DNA from: Cyclobacteriaceae bacterium
GTDB taxonomy: Bacteria; Bacteroidota; Bacteroidia; Cytophagales; Cyclobacteriaceae
Reading direction: 5' to 3'
DNA length: 28,980 nt
NCBI GenBank assembly: GCA_021648745.1
Contig: JAKISE010000033.1
Location: forward strand, 1-28,980
Shown: positions 6,747-13,509 of the stretch, in pieces
Layout: every line of letters begins with the position of its first letter
How positions within the stretch are numbered: the first letter of the stretch is position 1
Notes under the pieces: generated by a model
Told to the model about the DNA's origin: nothing
Database searches by the model: none
What the model saw: the letters and a program-made list of their open reading frames with translations, nothing else
Translations under genes and position numbers: made by a program

Positions 6747-6780
6747 ACACAACATACGAGTAAACTTAAAAATAGTAAAA
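6747..6780 (-). repeat. Truncated attC-like remnant upstream of cassette E
   Basis: The right core GTTGTGT (6747-6753) and a short arm containing GTTTAC resemble the right end of the other sites. The rest is replaced by the IS4-type element. The usual GCGTT is ATGTT here. The preceding cassette is therefore lost or lies beyond the insertion. Confidence 0.4.
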
Positions 6781-6800
6781 AAGAGGCCTTTATGTTTAGC

Positions 6801-8046
6801 TTAAGGCGATAATTCGATCACTTCAAAATCACCCCTTCCTTTTTGATTAAATACTTCGAGTTGTATTATTTTGATATTTCGTTTTTCGCCTGTTGGTATT
6901 CCACGTTTTAACAGTTTTACTAAGGAACAGTATGAACCCAAATTATTGGAAGCCATACTCACTATTGTGATGAATTGTTCACATTCCTTCACTTGGCGGT
7001 GTATAACTGTAAATATCAGATTGGCAATTAACACAATCCAAATCTGTGTTTTAATGCCTTCTGGACTGTCCGAATAAAAATAGTTTAACTCAAAGTTTTG
7101 TTTGATTTGCTTAAATAACACTTCTATGCCCCACCGATATTTATATAATTGGATAATGGTAGAGCTCTTATATTCCATCATGTTTGATACAAATTTTAAT
7201 ACCTTGCTAGATACAGGGTCTTTGTAAACAATTAATCGAGCCTTTAGGGGTATTTCTTCCCACTTTAGTTCAATGACTTGGTCAGATATGATTCCTCCAT
7301 TGACATACTGACTTATATGATTAGGCTGTCCGCTTAATACTTCATATTGGGCATTACTATTCAGGCGTGTAACATAGAAAGCTCCTTGTTCTGTCCATTG
7401 AGCCCATATTTTGTATTTAACATACCCTTTATCAAACACATAAATGGTACCTGTAGAAGGAGTAAGCTGTCCGAGGAAAGTTTTATCATTTGAAGCCGCT
7501 TCACTTAAATCAAGGAAATCAGGAACAAAACCCGCTAATGGCATTTTAGTATGAATTTTTAAGCCACCTTTCTTTTTGCCGTTCATTGGATTGCGCCCTG
7601 CCCCTTTGAATACATCTACAAACAAACTTACCGTGGAGGAATCAAATATTTCTACTTTAGCAGGGTCGGCTTCTCCTCCTATGAACATGGTAATGTAGCC
7701 CTCTGATAAATAAGGAACTATAGTATTGGTAGAGGCTATGGTATATGCTGCCGAAAACATCACTTTTACGATTAATATTCGCATCACTTAGTGTGCTTTT
7801 TGCTGGTAGTTTATCAATACCCAGATAAGACAACTTATTATCAAGAAAAAGAAGCCCCTTACATAGGTTGCGAAGTGAATGACACCTCGAAATAACACCA
7901 TATAGCAAAAATACTAGTTGACGATAAGTGGTCAGTGTTTTATAATAATGATCCGATTTATGTTCTTTTACGCAGGTGTCAATCAGATGGGCTGGTATAA
8001 AAGAAAGAAGTTGGCAAATAACTGGTTGTCCTGATAAGTTTATATT
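6801..8046 (-). pseudogene. IS4-family transposase, frameshifted
   Basis: The transposase is split over two frames. The upstream frame (down to about 7720) encodes the N-terminal domain: LSGQPVICQLLSFIPAHL, then YRQLVFLLYGVISRC and STLSDANINRKSDVF. The downstream frame (from about 7720 to 6801) encodes the DDE core: IFDSSTVSLF, YVFDKGYVKY and the YRWGIEVLFKQIKQ signature with the catalytic Glu. Joining them needs one extra base to be skipped in 7700-7726. No ATG precedes the N-terminal homology; a TAA lies at 8047-8049 directly before it. Both defects suggest an inactive copy, though a programmed +1 shift cannot be excluded. I could not identify convincing terminal inverted repeats; the left edge lies near 6780. 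Confidence 0.8.
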
Positions 8047-8090
8047 TTACTCTTGGTGTTGAAGTGTTGTAACTCCAAACATCATAAATC

Positions 8091-8118
8091 AATAGCAAGG
8101 TAGCAATATCTTGCTATT
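8091..8118 (+). terminator. Hairpin beside the IS4-type element
   Basis: AATAGCAAG pairs with CTTGCTATT (9 bp) and is followed by gtatttt on the plus strand. It could be a weak terminator shielding the downstream lipoprotein gene, or part of the IS end. Confidence 0.35.
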
Positions 8119-8170
8119 GTATTTTGTAAGTTCAATTAGTAAGTGTAAAGATTAGGAAAAATACCTGATT

Positions 8171-8205
8171 TTTGCTCGGATGACAGTAATTTATTGCTAC
8201 CTTTA
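8171..8205 (+). promoter_or_regulatory. Possible promoter of the lipoprotein gene
   Basis: TTTG (8171-8174) is followed 23 bp later by TACCTTTA (8198-8205), one mismatch from TAnnTTTG, about 22 bp upstream of the ATG at 8228. Confidence 0.35.
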
Positions 8206-8227
8206 GTACCTATATAAATATATCGTT

Positions 8228-8884
8228 ATGCAAAAATTAATACTATGTACTATTTGTTTGTTTGTATTATCATGCAACATCAATTCAGAAAAAGAAGTAA
8301 TTGATGAGTTAGAACAATTAGCATCGGGATCGCCTAACGCAACATCTGGTTCTCCATTCCATATTATTGGCCCGGTTGATTATGGGCATGTAATTGTTGG
8401 GCTAGTTTCTTGGTATGTTTGTTCCCCATCAGGAAGTAGAACTTATACAATGTATACTACAGCTAACAAGGTGTCTGCCAATGACAGGGATGTGTATGCC
8501 GCTGTTTTAAAAGGAACTGATTTTATAGATGGCAAAATTTTAACTATCCCTGCTGGTCAAAGTGTATCAAATAGCGTAGCGGTATTTGTTGGGGCATCAG
8601 TCTCATATGGCGATGTTTACAGTAAAGCATTCGCGGTTTTTGAAAATGGAGTAGAAACTTCTTCTAAATATAACCTTATTGCTATAGGAAATACAGTAAG
8701 AAATTGCTATATGCAAGATATCGGAAGTGCTAATTGTTATGCTGGAATTTTTCCTGCTGATAATCCGGATACCGCAGCTAATGAAGGCCCTGGGGATCAG
8801 GATCGTGACGGCATTTGTAATAGTATTGATGTAGATGATAATGGCAATGGAATCCCTGATGATTGGGAAGATTGGAAAGGCTAG
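8228..8884 (+). CDS. Lipoprotein with C-terminal calcium-binding-type Asp repeats
   Basis: A 218-aa exported lipoprotein of unknown function. The signal is MQKLILCTICLFVLSC with lipobox LSC and Cys16 as the lipid-bearing residue. A low-complexity Gly/Ser linker follows (ASGSPNATSGSPF), then about 130 residues of beta-rich sequence without a family I recognise. The C-terminus, DQDRDGICNSIDVDDNGNGIPDDWE, is a thrombospondin type-3-like calcium-binding pattern (DxDxDG, DxDxNG-PD). Four cysteines in the mature part could form disulfides. It stands alone between two transposon regions and is the only non-transposase gene there, so it may be a stranded passenger. Confidence 0.75.
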   Translation: MQKLILCTICLFVLSCNINSEKEVIDELEQLASGSPNATSGSPFHIIGPVDYGHVIVGLVSWYVCSPSGSRTYTMYTTANKVSANDRDVYAAVLKGTDFIDGKILTIPAGQSVSNSVAVFVGASVSYGDVYSKAFAVFENGVETSSKYNLIAIGNTVRNCYMQDIGSANCYAGIFPADNPDTAANEGPGDQDRDGICNSIDVDDNGNGIPDDWEDWKG

Positions 8885-8963
8885 CCTGTTCCTAGTCTTA
8901 GAGCATCTCGCACAAACCAGCTTGATTTAACCCGCTTTATGCATTAGAAAATCTATTCCGTAG

Positions 8964-8971
8964 CTAAATAA
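8964..8971 (+). repeat. Target site duplication, left copy
   Basis: ctaaataa directly abuts the left inverted repeat of the IS1595-type element and equals 10053-10060. Confidence 0.85.
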
Positions 8972-10052
8972 GGCTCTAGTTTAATATAGCTATTATTTGT
9001 ATATTAGTTGTATGAAAAAGGAAGCAATAAAAGCCTATTTTATGACACTAACACGTGAAACCCGGCAATCTTTGATTGGGGAGCTTCAAGAGTTGGACGG
9101 ATTAAGTAGTAGCACCCCGAAGTGTCAAGAATATCGCAGAAATATTCTAGATAATAAACAAGGGTGTTGTTCGCATTGTGGTCACACTAAGTATGTAAAA
9201 TTCGGAAAAGATAAGGGTTCTCAACGTTACAAATGCAAAGCTTGCCAACGTAGTTTTACAGAATATTCGGGTACCTGGATGGCAGGGTTACACCAGAAGG
9301 ACAAGATAGATGATTACCTACAATTAATGCTGGAAGAGAAGAGTCTGGACAAGATAAAAGAAATGTTAAGCATTAATAAGAAAACGGCATTTGATTGGCG
9401 TCATAAGATACTCTCTTCCATAGAGCATGTAGATAAAGATGGCTTTACTGGTATAACAGAAAGTGATGAAACGTTCTTTTTGCACTCAGAGAAAGGGAAG
9501 CAAAAAGTAGATGGTAAGCCAAGAAAGCGAGGGGGTTCTTCTACAAAAAGAGGGGTTAATAGTGATCACATAGCCGTTATTGTAACACAAGACAGAAAAC
9601 ATCAAATAGATTTAACAGTAGCCACAGCAGGTAGGTTAAAAAAAGTTGATATAGACAAAGCAATTGGAGGAAGGATTAGTAATCAAACTATTTTATGCAG
9701 TGATTCACATGTAAGTTATAAAGGTTTTGCCATAGAAAATCAAATTGAACACCACCCTTTGCGTTCAGACTTGAAGCAACGGGTTAAAAAAGGAGTGTAC
9801 CATATCCAACATGTAAATTCTACACACCACAGGCTAAAAAAGTGGGTTGATAATATATTTTGGGGAGTATCTACAAAATACCTTCAGCAATATCTCAACT
9901 GGTTTAGAATGAAAAAAAATCTAAAAGAAAGCAAACAACTGGTTAAAGAATTTGCAGAAATATCAGTTGAGGATATTGGGGCCTATAGCAGATATGAGCA
10001 ACTGACAGATAGGTATAATAATCTATTATCAACGCAAAATTAAACTAGAGCC
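8972..10052 (+). mobile_element. IS1595-family insertion sequence, complete
   Basis: The 1081-bp element has 14-bp perfect terminal inverted repeats starting GGCTCTAG (8972-8985 and 10039-10052) and a perfect 8-bp target duplication. It contains one intact transposase gene. Intact ends, duplication and gene indicate a recent insertion, into the middle of a palindromic repeat. Confidence 0.9.
9012..10043 (+). CDS. IS1595-family (ISXO2-like) transposase
   Basis: About 343 aa. An N-terminal four-cysteine zinc ribbon (CCSHCGHTKYVKFG, then RYKCKACQRSF) is followed by a helix-turn-helix-like linker and the ISXO2-like catalytic domain: ESDETFF with the first acidic residue, CSDSHVSYKGF with the second, then HPLRSDL and HVNSTHHRLKKW. 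The last part matches the Asn/His-containing motif of the IS1595 family. The reading frame opens at a TTG at 8997, but the ATG at 9012 (MKKEAIKAYF) is the more credible start. The stop overlaps the right inverted repeat. No defect is seen. Confidence 0.9.
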   Translation: MKKEAIKAYFMTLTRETRQSLIGELQELDGLSSSTPKCQEYRRNILDNKQGCCSHCGHTKYVKFGKDKGSQRYKCKACQRSFTEYSGTWMAGLHQKDKIDDYLQLMLEEKSLDKIKEMLSINKKTAFDWRHKILSSIEHVDKDGFTGITESDETFFLHSEKGKQKVDGKPRKRGGSSTKRGVNSDHIAVIVTQDRKHQIDLTVATAGRLKKVDIDKAIGGRISNQTILCSDSHVSYKGFAIENQIEHHPLRSDLKQRVKKGVYHIQHVNSTHHRLKKWVDNIFWGVSTKYLQQYLNWFRMKKNLKESKQLVKEFAEISVEDIGAYSRYEQLTDRYNNLLSTQN

Positions 10053-10060
10053 CTAAATAA
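10053..10060 (+). repeat. Target site duplication, right copy
   Basis: ctaaataa follows the right inverted repeat and is identical to 8964-8971. Confidence 0.85.
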
Positions 10061-10199
10061 CTGTAAATCAGAAACTTTGTGAGTTTTTTGATTTAACCAT
10101 AGCGATGCTATGCTGAAACCAATAAAACTCCCTGATTTATTGCTCTTTAGTTCCTCATTACGAAGTTCTAATGCATAAAGCGGGTTTAATTGAAATACT

Positions 10200-11243
10200 T
10201 TACTTCCTAAACTCAAAGCTATTTGGAAAACGACCCGAAGCAAAATTATCCAGTTCCGTTCCATCGGAGTTATATCTAACAATGGTACCGTTTGAAGTCG
10301 GGTTGCTAATGCCAACATATATAGTTTCGTCATCAGGGTTTACTCCCAACCCATAAAAGCTATCTCCAGTAATTAAGGCTTCTTGTGGAGCAAAAGTAGC
10401 AGAATTATCAATTACATATATTTCTGCCGGAACACCCCAAGGAGTACTTAAATAATAAATTTTTGAACCATCTCCATTAACAGTAATAGACCTCGCCCCT
10501 CCTGCAATTTCGAAAGTATTCAAAATTCTTTCACCCGTAATATCAATTTTTACTAGGTTATTACTACATAAAACCCATAGTCTTCCATTGCCATCTTCAA
10601 CAAATTGGCTAGGCCCAAAAGGGGTATCATAACCTCCCACAATTTCATCATTAGTTGGGTTAATAACATGTACTTTGGTAGAGTAGGCAGTAGCAGCATA
10701 TACTTGATTATCGATGGTTGTTAATCCTTCCACTCCATCACTCGTATTAAGGGTATTTATAACCGTAAAACTAGTAAGGTCGATTACTGCTATATAGGAA
10801 TTTGGAAGTGTCCAAAGCCCTCCTGACTCTACCCAGTCTCCCCAGTTACTTACATAACCCTTTCCATTGGCTATTGTCATGTAACGAGGTGTGGATAATC
10901 CGCCCGAAATAGTTCCAATATATTCAAAAGTTTCAGCTTCTACTACTACAATTTTATGCCCGGCTTGATCTACTAAATAAGATTTTCCGTCAAAGGTAAA
11001 TATGGATTGAAAAGCACCGGGAACTGTTTCATTATTAACGTTTTGATAAATGTCTTGAGCGACTTCTTTGGTTGGTGGGTCAAAAAATCCGAAAGTTCCA
11101 TCGGCATCAAAAAAATTGCCTTCGTTTACAACCACAACACCAACAGCATATTCTCCTCTCGGCACTTCTTCTTCTTTTTTGCAAGCACTTGCTATAACTA
11201 CTAGTGCAACTACATAGAGGTACGATAATTTAAAATTTTTCAT
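10200..11243 (-). CDS. BtuG-like surface lipoprotein (beta-propeller, DUF5074/YncE type)
   Basis: A 347-aa lipoprotein. The signal has lipobox ASAC (Cys21) followed by a KKEEE stretch, common in exported lipoproteins of this phylum. The mature protein is built of repeated propeller blades: KSYLVDQAGHKIVVVEAETFE, NSYIAVIDLTSFTVINTLN, TKVHVINPTNDEIV and PAEIYVIDNSATF are successive repeats of the same strand pattern. It starts 4 bp after the stop of the BtuB-like receptor and shares its riboswitch-controlled transcript. In Bacteroides, propeller lipoproteins called BtuG bind cobalamin at the cell surface and hand it to BtuB; the same role is inferred here from fold and position. Substrate is not proven by sequence. 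Confidence 0.8.
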   Translation of the reverse strand: MKNFKLSYLYVVALVVIASACKKEEEVPRGEYAVGVVVVNEGNFFDADGTFGFFDPPTKEVAQDIYQNVNNETVPGAFQSIFTFDGKSYLVDQAGHKIVVVEAETFEYIGTISGGLSTPRYMTIANGKGYVSNWGDWVESGGLWTLPNSYIAVIDLTSFTVINTLNTSDGVEGLTTIDNQVYAATAYSTKVHVINPTNDEIVGGYDTPFGPSQFVEDGNGRLWVLCSNNLVKIDITGERILNTFEIAGGARSITVNGDGSKIYYLSTPWGVPAEIYVIDNSATFAPQEALITGDSFYGLGVNPDDETIYVGISNPTSNGTIVRYNSDGTELDNFASGRFPNSFEFRK

Positions 11244-11247
11244 TTTT

Positions 11248-13149
11248 TTATTTATTAAAATTGATTTTTACACCTGCCAAAAAGTTAATCCCTGGCATGG
11301 CTCTGTTTATTATTGATTGGTAATTCGTATTAGTCACATTATTGGCATCTAAATAAAGTTGGGTTTGCCAATTCTTAGTATCGAATTGGTAGCTCACTCT
11401 CATATTAAGCAAAGCATATCCAGGCACTTCTGTTTCATTATCAGTGGTAATAAAACGCTTACCTGTAACAACTGAATTTATTTGAAATTGCCATTTAGCC
11501 ACAATTAGTTGCCCTGTTATATTTCCATTATGAAATGGCACATATGGCAATTGTTTTCCAGCCGAACGGTCGTATTCATCCAAGGCTTCTTGATTAGTTG
11601 ATTTAGTATAGGCATAGTTTACCCACCCTTTAATTTGAATACCCTCAAATTGTTTTTCAATACCTGTCTCTAACTCAACCCCAAATCCTTTTACTTTTCG
11701 TTTATTTTCAGGGCTCCAAACGGCCCCATTGGGTAGCCACAAAATCCAATTATCCACCCATAATTGGTAAACTGTGCTATTAATCCAAAACGGAGTGTTA
11801 GAGAAATTTTTTATATCAAGCCCAAATTCAGCATTCACAGATTCTTCAGGGAACAGATCTAAATTTCCACCTGGTACCCAAAACCGGTCATTTAAAGTAG
11901 GCACTTTATAACCTTTTGCTAATTGACTGTTGAGATCAACTTCCCAGGCAGAAGATCTTATAAAATTAAAATTAACACCTACAGAAGGAGTGAATGGAAT
12001 TACATACCCTGTAACAAAAGCCTGCCTCAAGTTAAGGCTAACATTAAGTCTATTTAGTGGCAACCATAATAGAGAGCCAAATAAGTTAGTTCTATTTTCT
12101 TGTCCAACCTCATTTTCGTAAAAAGGGGTCTTAACCTCTACCTGAGTAGTGTTGACTCCGACTTCTACCGAAACGCTTGGTGCTATATCATACTCCAATA
12201 ACGCAGATGCCTTATGCTGATAGCTAGATGTTATAGATCCTTCATAGTCAATTTCATCAAACAAAAACCCATATTGAACACTAACTGAACCGGATGATAG
12301 CAAATGTTTAAATTCTAAAGATGACCATAGGTTTTTATCCTTTTGGTTATTACTAGCTGAGCTACCAATAGAAGGTTGGAGGTTTCGGTCTGCATTTGTA
12401 GCTTGCAAATCAAATTTAAGCCTATTTGATTTATTTAATTGATATTGAGAAGAAAGTTGAAATCCCCATAATGAAAAATTAGCATTTTCTTGAATACCCA
12501 CCGGTTTTCCACTGCTTGACTTATAAGGAAAATTATTGTTCGACTGCTTAAAATAGCCTCCAATTTTTATAAAGCCCTTTTCTCCAGCGTTTGATAGTTG
12601 CAGTGTTGAATTAGATATTCCGAAGGAGCCAAAAGATTGGTTAAATGCTAGTCCAAATCCGTTTGCAGGCCTCTTAGACTGCAAATCAATAATACCACCA
12701 ATAGCTCCTGTACCAAATCTGGCGGAAGAAGAGCCGTGAACGAGGCTTACTTCATCTACAAAATCTAAAGACACCAACGACAAATCAGCCTGCCCTAAAA
12801 ATGGATAGCCCACCTGCATACCATTCCATAATACGGAAGTATGGCTAGCTCCAGTACCCCTAAATGAGATAGTTGAGAGCATTCCCACACCATATTGCTT
12901 AATGTAAACCGATGATTGCATGCTTAGCAATTGCCCTAAGCTTAATTGACTTACACTTTGAATTAGAGTGCTGTCGATTATAGAAGTAGTTGCTCCCACT
13001 CCATATTTTTCAATTGCTGAAGCCGAAATTTCAACTTCATCAAGCTCTGTTACCCTCTCTTGCGAAAAGCACAGGTTGATACATGACACGTACACAAGTG
13101 TCAATAGTAATAACAAGGGGCGATATGATTTATATATATACCTCTCCAT
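11248..13149 (-). CDS. btuB: TonB-dependent outer membrane receptor, BtuB-like (cobalamin uptake)
   Basis: The 633-aa protein has a signal peptide (residues 1 to about 29), a TonB-box-like start (TELDEVEISAS), a plug domain with SISFRGTGASHTSVLWNGMQ and ARFGTGAIGGIIDLQSKRP motifs, and a long beta-barrel ending in a hydrophobic strand with a final Asn-Lys (LAGVKINFNK). The length fits BtuB rather than the much larger SusC group. The cobalamin riboswitch in the leader and the BtuG-like gene behind it identify the likely substrate as vitamin B12 or a related corrinoid. The ATG at 13149 follows a GGAGG Shine-Dalgarno sequence, rare in this window. The product acts in the outer membrane, powered by TonB. 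Confidence 0.88.
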   Translation of the reverse strand: MERYIYKSYRPLLLLLTLVYVSCINLCFSQERVTELDEVEISASAIEKYGVGATTSIIDSTLIQSVSQLSLGQLLSMQSSVYIKQYGVGMLSTISFRGTGASHTSVLWNGMQVGYPFLGQADLSLVSLDFVDEVSLVHGSSSARFGTGAIGGIIDLQSKRPANGFGLAFNQSFGSFGISNSTLQLSNAGEKGFIKIGGYFKQSNNNFPYKSSSGKPVGIQENANFSLWGFQLSSQYQLNKSNRLKFDLQATNADRNLQPSIGSSASNNQKDKNLWSSLEFKHLLSSGSVSVQYGFLFDEIDYEGSITSSYQHKASALLEYDIAPSVSVEVGVNTTQVEVKTPFYENEVGQENRTNLFGSLLWLPLNRLNVSLNLRQAFVTGYVIPFTPSVGVNFNFIRSSAWEVDLNSQLAKGYKVPTLNDRFWVPGGNLDLFPEESVNAEFGLDIKNFSNTPFWINSTVYQLWVDNWILWLPNGAVWSPENKRKVKGFGVELETGIEKQFEGIQIKGWVNYAYTKSTNQEALDEYDRSAGKQLPYVPFHNGNITGQLIVAKWQFQINSVVTGKRFITTDNETEVPGYALLNMRVSYQFDTKNWQTQLYLDANNVTNTNYQSIINRAMPGINFLAGVKINFNK

Positions 13150-13152
13150 TGC

Positions 13153-13166
13153 CTTTCCTCCGAAAG
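13153..13166 (-). promoter_or_regulatory. Small hairpin exposing or hiding the btuB Shine-Dalgarno sequence
   Basis: On the minus strand CTTTC-GGAG-GAAAG forms a 5-bp stem whose loop and 3' arm contain GGAGG (13157-13161), 7 bases before the ATG. It lies directly after the aptamer and is a plausible translational expression platform. Confidence 0.5.
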
Positions 13167-13181
13167 CGTTGAATAAAATTT

Positions 13182-13385
13182 TTGTTGGCAGGTCTCCTGG
13201 CTTACCCTAGTTTTTGCTAACCTTCCCATCCTGCCCGAATTTTCGAGAGCAGAAAAGTGGTTGTGGATGCAAAAACACTCACCCGCCAGCTAGCGGGTTG
13301 GGTTCACAGTTGCGGGGACAGCTTTCGATTTAAACGAAAATTCCCAATTAATCCATCCCGATACTTCGAGATTTAGAACCAACAA
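13182..13385 (-). promoter_or_regulatory. Cobalamin (AdoCbl) riboswitch
   Basis: The conserved B12 box GCCAGGAGACCTGCC lies at 13187-13201, and the CTGTCCCCGCAACTGTGAA core lies upstream at about 13303-13323. The P1 helix closes by TTGTTGG (13379-13385) with CCAACAA (13182-13188). A peripheral hairpin with CCCGCTAGC / GCGGG arms and the GGATGGGAAGG segment are also present. It sits in the leader of the btuB-like gene and should switch off B12 uptake when cobalamin is plentiful. Confidence 0.93.
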
Positions 13386-13387
13386 TG

Positions 13388-13418
13388 CGAAAGTAGTTAC
13401 TGCCTCTGTAATATCCAA
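13388..13418 (-). promoter_or_regulatory. Predicted promoter of the btuB riboswitch transcript
   Basis: TTG (13416-13418) and TACTTTCG (13388-13395; one mismatch from TAnnTTTG) are 20 bp apart. Transcription would start at about 13383, exactly at the first strand of the aptamer. Confidence 0.45.
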
Positions 13419-13481
13419 CTCCGCAAAAATTTAAACGAAAATTCTTATCTTTTTTAACTTAGTTTATGTTGGTTAGAGTAA

Positions 13482-13489
13482 TACCTTTG
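13482..13489 (+). promoter_or_regulatory. Predicted -7 element of the ClC gene
   Basis: TACCTTTG is a full match to TAnnTTTG, 20 bp before the ATG at 13510. A clear TTTG at -33 is not seen. Confidence 0.4.
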
Positions 13490-13509
13490 TTCTCAGTTAT
13501 TTTATACTA

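Larger units (their letters stand above)
3226..6780 (-). mobile_element. Integron-like gene cassette array without integrase (CALIN-type), truncated at both ends
   Basis: Five same-strand cassettes (5' to 3' on the minus strand: orfless E, DUF4328 gene A, orfless B, membrane-protein gene C, hypothetical gene D) are separated by four attC-like sites of 193-195 bp. Each complete site ends in GCGTT plus a variable core and starts with a core ending in AAC. The core at the start of each cassette is complementary to the left core at its own 3' end, and often not to the right core of the same site: GTTAGCCACC / GGTGGCTAAC for C, GTTGTGTGTA / TACACACAAC for A, GTTGTGTTCC with one extra base for B, GTTGTGTGCC with one extra base for E. 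Insertion by cutting between G and TT in the right core predicts exactly this. No intI or attI lies in the window. IS66 cuts the 3' end and an IS4-type element cuts the 5' end. Confidence 0.75.
8929..10186. repeat. Palindromic repeat element, copy 1, split by the IS1595 element
   Basis: The outer arms AACCCGCTTTATGCATTAGAA (8929-8949) and its exact reverse complement (10166-10186) form a 21-bp inverted repeat. Removing the IS and one target duplication leaves an element of about 170 bp with an internal hairpin CATAGC-gat-GCTATG (near 10098-10112). The same layout is found at 20977-21212, so this is a dispersed MITE- or REP-like family. Confidence 0.65.

Noticed and set aside
6486..6755. 89-codon minus-strand ORF in cassette E, starting within the recombination core
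   Set aside because: Same reason as for cassette B; the ATG is part of the truncated attC-like remnant and the residues are not conserved between the two copies.
10040..10333. 97-codon ORF overlapping the 3' end of the BtuG-like gene
   Set aside because: Shadow frame over the palindromic repeat and the real lipoprotein gene.
12968..13210. Plus-strand ORF over the btuB start and riboswitch
   Set aside because: Antisense to the conserved aptamer and the receptor N-terminus; explained by them.
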